Assembly (NCBI GenBank): GCA_963971405.1 | Contig: OZ020487.1 | Span: forward strand, 36,057,039 to 36,121,038 | Reading direction: 5' to 3' | Source: Psococerastis gibbosa | Lineage: Eukaryota; Arthropoda; Insecta; Psocodea; Psocidae | DNA length: 64,000 nt | Shown: piece by piece, positions 10,505-20,850 of the stretch | Position numbering within the stretch: position 1 is the first letter of the stretch | How the letters are laid out: each line of letters starts with the position of its first letter | Translations under genes and position numbers: made by a program | Notes under the pieces: model-generated | Seen by the model: only the letters and a program-made list of their open reading frames with translations | What the model was told of the DNA's origin: nothing | The model's database searches: none

Positions 10505-10625
10505 AGCCGTTAGATTAGCCGAAATGCTCCTCTACATTTCGATACATGACATGTGGCCTTCATTGACTTCAATAGACCACAGTTCTTGAACTCCTTCCTC
10601 ACCCATCCTTTTTTCAAATTCAATA
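10505..10625 (+). repeat. Dispersed repeat F2, copy 1
   Basis: Shares CTCTACATTTCGATA-ATGACAT-TGGC and ACAGTTCTTGAACTCCTTC with 42362-42460, and AACTCCTTCCTC plus AGTTCAATAATTGTG (here TTCAATAATTGTG) with 20765-20850. Noncoding, unknown type. Confidence 0.5.
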
Positions 10626-10800
10626 ATTGTGCCCCATCTATGTTAAAAGAAGGTACTTTTATCATATATCAAAATGCTCAGAAATATTTGTTCAGGTTGT
10701 CTTGATATTTTTTGACAGCTCTACGATTGATATTTCACGAGATATTTGATGTTTACACTTACAAGGCTTTTCCACCTCGGGTCTTCTTTTTTATTTATTA
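10626..10800. other. Unassigned spacer
   Basis: May be the tail of F2; not resolved. Confidence 0.25.
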
Positions 10801-11675
10801 TTGCTTTCCAATTTATACGTAGTATAAGGAAATCTTTGTGATGGTAGAAATTTTTGATTCGGAGATTTTAACGGATTTACACGTTTTCAGGTGCCAGGAA
10901 CCAAAAAAAGCGGTTTTTACGAAATGTCTGTCTGTAGCTCTGTCAGTCTGTCTGTCTGTCTGTTCATCGATTTCCGGGCAAACTACCCGGTCGATTTTAA
11001 TGAAATTTAGCATGTATGTTCACAAAAATCATACCTCGGGACGATTTTTTTATATTTTGGGCTAACTTAATTTTGGGGGGTTTTATTATCAAAAAACTCC
11101 AAAAAAACTTCTAAAATTTTTTTTTCTCAAAAACGGCTCCAACAATTTCTTTTAAATTCATGTATATTGTAGTCGTTATTAATGTTAATAAAATGCGCGG
11201 AGGGTCGCTTGCCCCTTGATAGTTTGCTTCTGGGGGTAAAAAAATAAAAACAACTAAATTTTAATAAAAAATTATTAAAAAAATAATTTTTCTGCAAAAC
11301 CTTTCTATCGATGATTTCTATCTCCGGGTATGTTTTAGGTGTTTAATAGAGTAACAAAACCAAACAGGTTGATTTCCAAAAAAAAATATTTTATTCTATG
11401 CAAAAAATTGTTTTTTGAAGAAATTATGGAAAATTCACGCTCAAATACATACCATGCTCTGTCATTGTTACGACTGTTACAATGTATTGGTGTGTTCGTT
11501 CCAGAATATATGCAATCGAGTTTTAAGGGGTTTTTAATATATTGGGGTGGACCCCTCCCCAGGGATCCGGAATTTAGCCATAGGGAAATTATTTACTATG
11601 AAATTACACATTATGTCTATCTACAAATTTTTTAAATTGGAAAGCATGTTCGAGTAAACTCGGACCGGTTCTTTT
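10801..11675 (+). mobile_element. Noncoding repeat family F1, copy 1 (~0.88 kb)
   Basis: Begins TTGCTTTCCAATTTATACGT, which folds with the following AGTATAAGG. It ends AAATTGGAAAGCATG then CGAGTAAACTCG. TTGCTTTCCAATTT at the start and AAATTGGAAAGCA at the end are inverted copies. Near the left end is a (GTCT)n tract, then CCGGGCAAACTACCCGGTCG and AAATCATACCTCGGG. Four other copies: 19610-20449, 32101-33158 (minus), 45866-46003 (minus, partial) and 61894-62295 (minus, partial). No conserved long frame, so the similar peptides predicted at 10838 and 19647 reflect nucleotide identity. Class unknown: the inverted tips suggest a DNA element. Confidence 0.75.
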
Positions 11676-12737
11676 ATTCGTAACCTACTGTCATTCGTGA
11701 ATTTTACTATCTGCATATAGGCCCACTTGCATTCCAGCTGCAGATCTATTCATCAAGGTGCCCATCATCTCGACAAGATACCCTACCATAAAGATAATCT
11801 TCAAGGCTACACAAACAAAGATGCCTGATTGCTATAACTTTTAAATGATGCGAAAGCTTATTACATTTGCACGCTTCTCAAGGCCTTCCGACCATTTCCA
11901 TGTGCTGAAGCCGATTGGCTGGAGCGACCAGGTACCCATCCGTACCTGTAGTTGCTTTGATTAGTTGATGGCACAAGTTGAAGGACACCCTCTATGTACG
12001 TAGCATGCCTGGAGTTAGTGTTAGGAATTGATTGATTTTTTTTCTTTCATATCAGTCAGTTTTTTATTGATACAAAAGTGATGAATTAGTGAGGGTAAGA
12101 TTATTTTTGGAGACCTGACTTCTATTTAGCTCTTCTCAGTCTGTTAGCATGTTAGCATAGCAAAAATATTAATCGTCTTACTATGGTCTTGGTCTTTCTT
12201 ACAAATAATGTCAAATCCATGGGGTCGTTGGTATTCGACAAGGGACCTATAGGCCACATATAAACGTAGGCCTGGGTCCATAAAAAGTCGTTAAAAAAAA
12301 AAAAATCAATGGTCTTGGAATACCTATAATATGTGGAAATTTTCTATATAGAGAAGTTTCAATTAGGAGTGGGAGTGGGAAATTTGTATTAATATTGGCC
12401 GTTGAAGGAACTGAGAACTCACATCCGAAATCTACCATGTACCTACACTTTAATCGGGTACGCTCATTCCAACCCATTCATGATAAACCAATTATTTAAA
12501 AAAAAGCAGGAAAAATTCGATGTGGGGGGGGGGGGGAGAAAGCGACTCTAACTAACGTCTGCCTCTCCGTAAAAGCACGCCAACCTTTTGATAGTACCGA
12601 TTCTTATTCACGCTTTCTCCCTTCCGTGATATGTTTACATATGTTCCGTGAAAATGTATGTCCAGTGGGGCACTAGGTAAGCTAAGAGGAAGTGGAGGCA
12701 AACGAGGTTGTCTAAGGTCCAGCCCCACCATTGCTTG
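11676..12737. other. Unassigned stretch with a 13-G run
   Basis: Thirteen G at 12524-12536. No element recognised. Confidence 0.4.
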
Positions 12738-12830
12738 ACAAGTATCCGTAAGGAATACTGCACGGCACCGCCATCCACCAAGGTATGACCTCACAGTATT
12801 CCTTACCGAGACTTTCCTACGAACTGATTG
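12738..12830. repeat. Short foldback-like repeat F11, copy 2
   Basis: Two inverted arms: ATCCGTAAGGAATACTGCAC on the left and CAGTATTCCTTACCGAGACT on the right, about 20 bp each. The left arm continues into GGCACCGCCAT, found inverted at 23690. Possibly a tiny MITE; no target duplication noted. Confidence 0.4.
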
Positions 12831-13787
12831 ACTGGGAACCGCCCTCAATGCACTTTATTAACAAAGTTCATTCTGGTGACGTTTTGAGGCTTGTCGTCAT
12901 GGCAACGCAACTAGACAATCTATAAACTAACCTTTATAATAGCCGCGTGATTAATAGTGTTTAGCCTAATTGAGGCTCATCGTGACGTCTTGAGAACCAC
13001 CTATAAACGGGTATCCGATAGCTGTTTATTAATGCAGGATTTTCCTAATCGGTTCAGATGACCGTTTGATGCTTGAAATTGAGCTACAGTACGTAGATTT
13101 GTTGGCATACCCGAGACATTTCTTCGTGGCGTTCTATATTACCTATTATTGCACATTGTTATATGTAGCTTATAACGTGACGTAGAGGAAAATTTCCTAA
13201 TTTAATAACCTATCACTTTCTAGTTTTGACTATTTTTAATACATCTTACGACAACGACGTTTGACGCTCATAATCCTATGCGATTGCGACATTATTTTCT
13301 GTAGAAATTGTTTTCTCAAGGGTCAGAATGTACGCACATTTAGGCCTGATGTACATAAAACTTAACATAACCTTCTATATGATTAGGGTATGTATTCTCG
13401 TGAATGCTTCCATATATTAAATATATTTTTAACTCATATGATTACGGTTAAGGTTATACAATAGGGTAGGATAAGGATAAAAAATGGAACGTGGCTAAGA
13501 AAAGTTATTTTAAAGTTAGTTCTAAAGAAAACCTGCCCATATTTTTCTCATGAGGCAAGTATTATTTTTTTCTCCTCAACTGACACGCTTCTAATAATTT
13601 GTCTTGTCTGTTTCAGGTAAGGCTGAACCTTTTTACTTCTAAAATTCTAAGCTAAGCATAATTATATTGAAGACTTTCTATGGGTAAGTACGGTCACAAA
13701 ACAATTCATTGTTCATATTTAGGCTAAGCTAAGGCAATTAATTGAATTTGCAAATGCCTGATATAATTATTCGCATTTTTTGAAAGT
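12831..13787. other. Unassigned A+T-rich stretch
   Basis: Nothing recognised. Confidence 0.4.
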
Positions 13788-13812
13788 AGGCGGGTACTCA
13801 AATATGTACGAC
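13788..13812 (+). repeat. Solo arm of foldback MITE group
   Basis: TAGGCGGGTACTCAAATATGTACGAC is a degenerate version of the tip of the type-C element that starts 80 bp downstream. Probably the relic of an older insertion. Confidence 0.35.
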
Positions 13813-13868
13813 CCTAAGGGCTGCTCCCGTCAATTTCAAGAATACTTTTTGCGTGCAAACTTTCCTAA

Positions 13869-14011
13869 GGCGGGTATTCCATATACGTACAACGTCAATG
13901 AAAATTATGAAATTGAAGGTGGTAGCAGAATTTTTTGTATGTCTTTAATGTCTGCTACCACCTTCAATTTCATAATTTTCATTGACGTTGTACGTATGTG
14001 GAATGGGCACC
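13869..14011. mobile_element. Foldback MITE, type C (143 bp, nearly all arm)
   Basis: Flanked by TAA at 13866-13868 and 14012-14014. The arms are about 60 bp and almost perfect, from GGCGGGTATTCCATATACGT to the inverse ACGTATGTGGAATGGGCACC, around a ~20-nt loop. The outer part of each arm (CGTCAATGAAAATTATGAAATTGAAGG) is related to the type-B arms. The inner part (GGTGGTAGCAGA, TCTGCTACCACC) is the type-A outer-arm motif. It is therefore a chimera of the two, and it would form a long hairpin if transcribed. Confidence 0.85.
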
Positions 14012-14202
14012 TAAGGTAAACTTACCAACTGCTATTGGCAGGATTTAAATGAACTCAGCTGCGAAGTTAAAGAGGGTAAGATTGTGTTTACTGTCGATAG
14101 GACCAAATATCTCTCTCAGGTTTCTAGAAGTAGCTAGGAACGGCCCATAGTATGGTTAGCTAGTGGCATCCAATAATCTTGGACGAAAGTGCACAGATTT
14201 CC

Positions 14203-14259
14203 TTACTTACTGTAGCCAACGCCTACCATTGGCATGCCGGCCATTTAGTGACAGATTTG
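14203..14259 (-). mobile_element. 57-nt retroposed insert with perfect 14-bp target duplication
   Basis: Flanked by GTGCACAGATTTCC at 14189-14202 and 14260-14273. On the minus strand the insert reads …GTCACTAAATGGCCGG…AATGGTAGGCGTTGGCTAC and ends in a GTAAGTAA tail. The insert at 17191-17248 is the same sequence with the same boundaries and its own duplication. Either a very short SINE, or LINE 3' ends cut at the same place. Confidence 0.75.
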
Positions 14260-14273
14260 GTGCACAGATTTCC

Positions 14274-14944
14274 CCTATACACGCCAGATCATAGAAATCT
14301 TCTAATTCAGATTCTGTGGTTTTGCAACCGACCATTTACCAAGCCCTATATCCCTACAATGGAAAAGACGTCGGCAAATCGAGACTGGAAGAATCGTTCG
14401 TGTGTACCTTGACATTCATAACTTCTACTTCAACCAAAACCCTATGTTAATTAGTTTAAAATTGCAAACCCCTGTAAAGCCGGTTTCGGTCATGCCATTG
14501 TACCCTTCTGATTTCGCCTTAGTGTCTGTCATCGATAGTGTAAAAGATGGAGCGACAGTGTTTTTACCGGTAAACCTGGTTGTCACGGCCGTAGTTCGTG
14601 ACGCTATGCCAGCGACGTTTTCCCCTTAGGGGATTTGCTCCAGATCAAAGCGGGCACGTGAACTTGGTTCGGCTTCATCGCAACTATACTATAACGTTCG
14701 GTCTCTCGGGTTTACTAGGGCCTCATCGGAGGGGGGCCAAATTTGGTTTTGCGAGTCCAGATTTTAATATGAGAGAGGGAAGGATTTACATAGCTATGGC
14801 CAATTGCTGTTGGTGATGGCCACACGCTATGCATCAAAATTTAGAGGAATACTTCCACTTACTGCTAATGATAGAGGTTCGATCAATATTTCCTGTGAAT
14901 ATGGGCAAAATCCGGTACGCGTGGGGCTGTTTTGTTGTCTCTTT
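14274..14944. other. Unassigned stretch
   Basis: Several short overlapping frames (to 77 aa) but no recognisable protein or repeat. Confidence 0.35.
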
Positions 14945-15125
14945 ATTTTTTATTTATTTAAAAAGGTTTAATCGCCTGCAAGCAATTTAATGCATCCAAT
15001 TAAACTCTCCAGTCGCCTCATTAAGTAACTTAGTAGTACTTATACTTGTGTTGAGTTACGACACGTCTCCGATCGCATGTTGTGTTGAGATTCGCACAAG
15101 TACAAGCACCAAGGTCGCCGTTACA
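14945..15125 (+). repeat. Dispersed repeat F12, copy 1
   Basis: TTGTGTTGAGTTACGACA then CCGATC-CATG and TCGCACAAGTAC recur at 34083-34235, preceded in both by a similar TTTAAAAAG…AATTNAATGCAT run. Unknown type. Confidence 0.5.
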
Positions 15126-15322
15126 ATAACGTTAAGAAAATTAACCACTCAACCATAACTGACAATGAAAACAATTAATGGAAGCAAATCAGCAGCTAGG
15201 GTAATCAAAACACATCCAACAGCTGTAGGGCAAGAGATCAGTTTTCAAAGCGGGCGGGTCCCGAGTCTTGTAAATTTGTCAAATTTTTAGTTTCTTTTAG
15301 CAGAAATGATATCATCACCCTG
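15126..15322. other. Unassigned spacer
   Basis: Nothing recognised. Confidence 0.3.
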
Positions 15323-15444
15323 TTTTTTTTTTTTTTTTTTTTTTTTTTTTTGGCCTTGATTACATCATTCGGCCATGCTCAGGTTTTGATGTATATGGCT
15401 ATGGAGTTAATTTATTTGTTTTATTTATATTAGTTTGGTGTATG

Positions 15445-16584
15445 CTAGACGGATATGGAACAAGTTTGTATGAAATTGTGGAGTAAATGGAATAACTCAT
15501 AACTGCTTAAAATCTGTTGATAATTGAAAGGTGATGTAATAAGTGGTATTAAACTGTCAAAAAAAATTTCTCGATGGGTGGCAAAATTGGGGCACTCCAA
15601 AATTAAGTGTTGGAAGTCGCAGTAATCCCCTCCGCAGTGAGTGCATGAGGGGTTTGAACTTAGCCGTAATGGTTGGTAAAGATAACTCGGGCTTAGTCCG
15701 TGGTTGGACCTGAGCCGGCAAATAGTGGTTGACATGGACCTGGGGGTGTCTATTAGTTTCAAAAACCATGGCTTCCGAGGGGGGTATATTTGAAAGGCCT
15801 TGTAAAACTGCCCTTTCCCTGATGTTTTAAAATCCAGATGCCACTGCTGGACGTAAAAAATCTGTAAATGGGGCAAGTACTCCTGCCTTGGTACTTGTAC
15901 TTGTATTCGCTGTCCGCTGATAGCCCCTTGTTTCGCAAGGGCATCCACTTCATCATTAAATTTAATCCCCGCATGCCCCTTGACCCATACGAAATGAATA
16001 TTTATTTGCTCTTGTATGAAATTAACTAATTTTAGAATGCTGGCAACCGTGATATTACCCGCTTTGGAAGGGTGTTGTTTAGCTAGCAATTGAAGGGAGC
16101 TTAAGGAGTCGGTAAAAATTACAACCCCCGTAACCATGGCATCAAGATTTTCACTAATGTATTGTAGAGCCAAAAGAATTCCTGATAATTCCGCGAAGAA
16201 ACTGCTACAGAGGTGAGGCAAATTAAAACATTGTGACACTTTGTGTGTTGCATCCAGATAGGCACATCCCACACCCCCGTGCTGTTTGGAGCCGTCAGTG
16301 AAGATTTTAACCCTGGACAACCATTTATTGCTTACGTAATCCAAAAATACTTTATTAACTTCCATATCTGACTGAGTATTGTTATGTCCTTCAAATTTTG
16401 TAAAGGTGAAAGGGGCGATAGTAACATTATATGGTATTATGAACTGGTAAGGGGTGTTAGACACCTGTAAAGAAGATAAGTTGCAATAGTCGGCAATGAA
16501 ACTATCTACAATAGGAGGTGATCGACAATAACTGACTTCGATAGGTAATAGGCAATTCACCAGCCTCAGCACATAGAACATCAA
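15445..16584 (-). pseudogene. LINE ORF2 fragment: RNase H and C-terminal knuckle
   Basis: A 379-codon open frame. RNase H acidic residues are visible in order: FTDGSKQHGG (first Asp), FFAELSGILLAL (Glu), VIFTDSLSSLQLL (second Asp), then VKGHAGIKFNDEVDALAKQG with the late His and Asp. Near the C-terminus is CTHCGGDYCDFQHLILECPNF-like spacing (Cys, Cys, His, Cys), the knuckle usual after RNase H in I-group LINEs. In life the domain would degrade the RNA template during target-primed reverse transcription. The first ~30 residues of this frame lie out of phase with the RT frame (overlap 16502-16584), so the annotated ATG is not a real start; the original ORF came in from the other frame. RNase H residues look intact, which suggests fairly recent insertion. 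Confidence 0.85.
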
Positions 16585-17092
16585 TGGGAGTAGATTTCAA
16601 CATTCCCAGACACAGGCGTAAGCACTTATTCTGCAGTCTAGTGATTTTGATTAAGTGCACGTTGGAACCCTGTCCATAAAAAATAGAACCAAAATCAATG
16701 ATAGCCCTAACCGTTGCTCGATAAAAAAGCAAACAGGTACTGGGGTCGGCCCCCCACTTGCTTGCTGCTATAGCCCGCAGTATATTTATATAAATTGCCG
16801 ACTTGTTTAGAATGAGATCTATGTGAGTTTTCCAAGTAAGGGTTTTGTCAAGCCACAAACCGTGAAATTTGAATTCAAATTTAAGAGTGAAGTCCACACC
16901 ACCTAGAGTTAGAAATGATATATTTTGTAAGTTGCGTTTCCGGGTGAAGGGCACTATGTGTGATTTTGTGAATGACAATTCCAAACCCTTACTGCGACAC
17001 CACAATAACAATTGTTTAACAAAACCATCAAGTTTAGCAACTCCCTCCGCCATGGTCGAGCATTCACCCTGTGTTAAACTCGGTAAAAGCAA
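16502..17092 (-). pseudogene. LINE ORF2 fragment: reverse-transcriptase thumb region
   Basis: A 196-codon frame on the minus strand, upstream of the RNase H frame. It begins just after the missing catalytic YADD box (LLLPSLTQGE), continues through LSFTKSHIVPFTRKR (RT motif D/E area), FHGLWLDKTLTWKTHID and KWGADPSTCLLFYRATVRAIIDFGS, then LQNKCLRLCLGM and CAEAGELPITYRSQLL. These are the conserved post-palm and thumb motifs of I-group LINE reverse transcriptases. It ends at a stop around 16502 because of a frameshift near 16510-16560; the true protein ran on into RNase H. Catalytic RT residues are absent from the window, so the piece is non-functional. Confidence 0.85.
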
Positions 17093-17110
17093 CTGTTCCG
17101 TTTCGCAAAA

Positions 17111-17178
17111 TCAAGTTAAAGCGTCTAATTGACTTAAAAATTCCAAACAGCATTTTAGAAAGTTCCGGGCTATTCCTG
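17111..17178. other. Unassigned spacer
   Basis: Between the LINE truncation point and the next short insert. Confidence 0.25.
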
Positions 17179-17190
17179 CAAATGCAAAGA

Positions 17191-17248
17191 ACTTACTTAC
17201 TAGCCAACGCCCACCCTTGGCAGGTTAGCCATTAGGTGACGCGCTGAC
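17191..17248 (-). mobile_element. 58-nt retroposed insert with perfect 12-bp target duplication
   Basis: Flanked by CAAATGCAAAGA at 17179-17190 and 17249-17260. On the minus strand it starts GTCAGCGCGTCACCTAATGG, passes GGTGGGCGTTGGCTA and ends with GTAAGTAAGT. It is homologous over its whole length to 14203-14259. Its 5' end lies within about 3 nt of that copy's 5' end. Confidence 0.75.
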
Positions 17249-17260
17249 CAAATGCAAAGA

Positions 17261-18679
17261 GATGAAAATAGAATAATATATTTTGAAACAGGTTATGGGA
17301 AAGGTAAAATTCCTGGGGTTTCGAGGCGATTGCAAAAGAGAATAGACTAGGTATACGGTATACTATATAGTAAGAAGTTGATGAAGACATAAATGGGTTG
17401 AACACTACTGGCAACAATAGGACACTGTGGAGATGACTTTTACCTATTCCCACCATTAAACGGTGTCGGTCTTCTTGACTTTCTGTTGAATCGCAGGATG
17501 CACTCTGCATTGTTGTAGGGAGAGAGAGAATGTCCTTAGCGTGTTATATTTCGTTGGTGTCTCAATAACAGAGATTACTTTGGGCCGCATTTCTCTCCAA
17601 TGGGGGTTAAGTAGTGTTTAATTGTGGAAATGCTTGAAAGATGGAGGTTTGCTATTAAGTGGGTGGGCTACATAGTTATTATTGTTGGTTGTAGCGTTCG
17701 CTGTGTCTAATCACAGTCTGAGATACAGGTTATGGTGGTATGTCTCTTGTCGAATCCGAGAAGGTACAGGTACAGGGGAGTATGGTCGTATGTTGTTATT
17801 GTTTAAGATTTGATTCTGATTTTCAGCTGATTAATTCTCTTTAAAAGTCAACCTAAGGTAGTCGTTGAAAATCGTTCGAGTATTTCTTAAGAGACGTTGC
17901 TACTAATAACACTATTGGGATTAATATATCTGTTAATCTGAAATACAGTGTGTTCCTTCTTTTCTTTCTTTAGTGAAGAAATGCGCATAATAATTCCTCT
18001 GTGACTGCTATTATTGTGCAATAAACATTTCGATTCTACTATATTTCTCCACCGTTTTGCACAAATTCAGCAGATCAGGTAATGTCGAAAAGTGTAGACG
18101 ACAGATTTTCAATAGTCATTCTTTACCACAAATAAGTGTGTACCCTAATAAAATGGTAAGGTTTTTTGATGTTAATTTTTACCTATTCAAATGCCAAAGC
18201 CATTTCGAAATTTCCCCTTTCTTGTTATTATCATCCTCTTCGACACCCCAGGTTAACTTGTTTCGTTCGGTTGTCATAAGTTTTTATAGGAACCTTGTGA
18301 GTAGTTTTGTGTGAATTTTAATGTAATAATATCGTACACCAGCTACCATTTGTGTTTATAAAAGATGCTACTAAATGCAAAGATCCATTTAACTCGATAT
18401 ATAACCAAAAATAAATACTCCTGTAAAAAAAGTGGTTAAGAAAGGTTGGCTGTAGTATTTTTTGTCGCCTAACCTATAATGATACTCTCGTAGTAGTAGC
18501 ACAATTGGCCGGACTCAGTGATTTAGTGCCCTTACATTGAGTTATACTGATAAATTAATTGAGTTCCCGAGTCTCCATTCACTGCTGAGCGGCTAGATAT
18601 TCACTCCTTCGGGAATGCCAATGACCCGTTTGTGCTCACTCGAATTTCTGTCATGTACTTCAACTTAAGGGCGTCTCCG
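17261..18679. other. Unassigned A+T-rich stretch
   Basis: Nothing recognised; frames below 93 aa. Confidence 0.4.
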
Positions 18680-18825
18680 AGACCGAGCTATTGTAGAAAT
18701 CGTGGCAGCAGACAAATCGTCCACTGGAATTAAATTGTCACTTGGCAGAGTCGCCCTGCCCTTAGCTGCTATTCCAATACAATCTGATATTTATCGAAAT
18801 GCTTAACAATGAACCTATTTCCTAG
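18680..18825 (+). repeat. Direct repeat flanking a MITE, left unit
   Basis: GAGCTATTGTAGAAATCGTGGCAG and later AATCTGATATTTATCGAAAT resemble GAGCTGTAGTAGACATCGTGGCAG and AATGCGATATTTATCAAAT at 19025-19140. The right unit is on the same strand, beyond the MITE at 18835-18960. Could be an old tandem duplication or terminal repeats of an unknown element. Confidence 0.35.
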
Positions 18826-18834
18826 ACTTCTATA

Positions 18835-18960
18835 TAGGAGAAATGGGACATTTTTGCCTACAAAAAAAATTTGAATGTCTTAGGCAACCTGCGGACCTGT
18901 CAGGTCTTTTCAATGACTGTTCATAAATATTTTGGCGGGAAACGAATGTCCAATCTCTCC
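18835..18960. mobile_element. TIR MITE F4, copy 1 (~126 bp)
   Basis: Ends AGGAGAAATGGGACATTTTT and, inverted at the right, GAATGTCCAATCTCTCCT; both are bordered by TATA. A related, longer copy lies at 43430-43615. A TA-type target site would fit Tc1/mariner-like MITEs, but the flanks are too simple to be sure. Confidence 0.5.
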
Positions 18961-19609
18961 TATATAATGGTCTTAACCGAAATTAGATCATTAAATGATT
19001 TCCCATTGGAATCCAAAATGCCGGCTATAAGTACATGCATACGAGCTGTAGTAGACATCGTGGCAGATGGTCGTAGTCGCCATCGGTACTATTAGAATAA
19101 AATGCGATATTTATCAAATTACTGGCAATAAATTAACCCCTTTCATATAAAACTCCATGGCGGCCATAGACAAATGACATCAAAACGCAATTTATGCATT
19201 TTTCATAACACTTTCATCAGATGATTTTTTTATCTTTGCGGCTGCGGCGCGAGGCATTAATTAATTTAGCCTCATTAGTTGACAAAATATTTGGAAGTGT
19301 TTGGCTTCAGCCAATAAAGTGGAGCTAGTTTGTAAAACTTTACCTCTCTATATTGTTGTTGAACTGTGCTGACAGTGGCCGGGTGTCCCTCAGGGTAGCT
19401 GCCCCAGGCTGCAATGTCCTGTCAAATTTCCGGAGGCCATTAATCATCTCTGTTTTCTTGACGCCTTTCCCCATGAGTAAGCAAGCACTTTTCCTACAGA
19501 TCTAGTTGGAGATGGCCTACGGTATGTCAACTAGGGTTCTAAAATGGAGAGCAGCGACATGTATCCAGTCATGTTGGTGTTGTTACCGCCTGTTTGGCTA
19601 TTAATTTTA
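18961..19609. other. Unassigned stretch with a direct-repeat unit
   Basis: Holds the right unit (19025-19140) of the direct repeat that begins at 18680. Nothing else recognised. Confidence 0.35.
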
Positions 19610-20449
19610 TTGCTTTCCAATTTATACGTAGTATAAGGAAAGCTTTGTGATGGTCGACATTTCCGATTCCGAGATTTCAACGGGATTACACGTTTTGAGG
19701 TCCCAGGAACCCAAAAAAGTGGTTTTTACGAAATGTCTGTCTGTCGCTCTGTCTGTATGTCTGTGCGTCGATTTCCGGGCAAACTACTCGGTCGATTTTA
19801 ATGACATTTTGCATGTAGGTTTAAAAAAATCATACCTCGGGATCATTTTTTTTCTTTGGGGCTAACTCAATATGGGGGGGTTTTATTCTCAAAAAACGTC
19901 TAAAAAAATTATTTCCCAAAAACGGCTCCAACGATTTCTTTTAAATTCACATATATTGTAGTTGTTATTAATGTTGATAAAACGCGGGGGGTCGCTTGCC
20001 CCTTGATAGTTTGCTTCGGGGGGTAAAAAAATAAAAGTAACTAAATTTTCATGAAATATTACTAAAAAATAATTTTTCTGCGAAACCTTTCTATCGATGA
20101 TTTCTACTTTCAGGTATGTTTTAGGTGTTAAATTGAGTAACAAAACCGGACAGGTTGCTTTCCCAGAAAAGTATAAATATATATCGTTTTTTTTTTTTTT
20201 AATGATTCACGCTCAAATAAATGCATTGCGTGCCCTGCCAGTATTGCTGTGTGGTAATGTGTTGGTCTGACCTATCTAGAATTTACCTCACCTCCTGTGA
20301 CGTCAGGTGGACACCCCCCCCCCCCCCCCCCCGAGATATCGGAAATGTAACAATAGGCAAATTATTTAACATGAAATTACTCATTTTCTCTACCTACTAA
20401 TTTTGATAAATTGGAAAGCATGTTCGAGTAAACTCGGACCGTTTCTTTT
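19610..20449 (+). mobile_element. Noncoding repeat family F1, copy 2 (~0.84 kb)
   Basis: Full-length match to 10801-11675 in the same order: TTGCTTTCCAATTTATACGT start, ACGGGATTACACGTTTTGAGG, the (GTCT)n tract, TTGATAGTTTGCTTC, and the AAATTGGAAAGCATG…CGAGTAAACTCGGACCG end. A 19-C homopolymer (20314-20332) sits inside and is absent from copy 1. Confidence 0.75.
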
Positions 20450-20764
20450 ATTTCATATTGATATTATGCGTAGTACTTGTGTTCGCATTTTGAATATCTG
20501 TAGAGTAAAGAACCTCGACAGCATTCTTCTACCTCCAGTTGTGACATTAGGAAATTTTGTCCGTTTTTTAGCCTAGTTGAAAATTAAAATTAAAACTTTA
20601 TTACAAAGCAAATTTATTTATATCGTTACGGTGTTGCTCTTTACAGTAGTTTTTCGTATCGATTATTGTAGTATATTTAATTTTTGCAAAATTAGGCCCG
20701 TTTGTTACTCCCTCTTAGCTTTTTCTTTTTCTTCCGATCCCATGAAGCTTTGAGACAGTGACTA
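20450..20764. other. Unassigned spacer
   Basis: Nothing recognised. Confidence 0.3.
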
Positions 20765-20850
20765 CCAAACAGTTTCATTGGATACGGTTTTGAAACTCCT
20801 TCCTCTCTTACTTATAAATCAGCAAGTTCAATAATTGTGTCCAACAGTGT
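20765..20850 (+). repeat. Dispersed repeat F2, copy 2 (partial)
   Basis: GAAACTCCTTCCTCTC … AAGTTCAATAATTGTGTCC matches part of 10505-10640. Degraded. Confidence 0.35.

Larger units (their letters stand above)
15323..17110 (-). mobile_element. 5'-truncated non-LTR retrotransposon (I/Nimb-like) with poly(A) tail
   Basis: Minus-strand LINE of about 1.8 kb. It keeps the C-terminal part of reverse transcriptase, an RNase H domain and a terminal Cys/His knuckle, then a short 3' UTR and a 29-nt poly(A) tail (the T run at 15323-15351). The 5' end is lost before the YADD box: sequence upstream of about 17110 no longer reads as RT. No clear target duplication was found. The RNase H and the 'W…L.YR..VR..IDFGS..YG' thumb motif point to the I/Nimb-type clades rather than RTE or CR1. 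The copy is dead through truncation and a frameshift. Confidence 0.85.

Noticed and set aside
10838-11065. Similar predicted peptides at 10838-11065 and 19647-19865 as a conserved small protein
   Set aside because: They are two copies of the F1 repeat. The similarity follows from nucleotide identity, other copies are broken, and the frame runs through a (GTCT)n tract.
15323-15351. Stand-alone poly(T) microsatellite
   Set aside because: It is the poly(A) tail of the minus-strand LINE that ends there.
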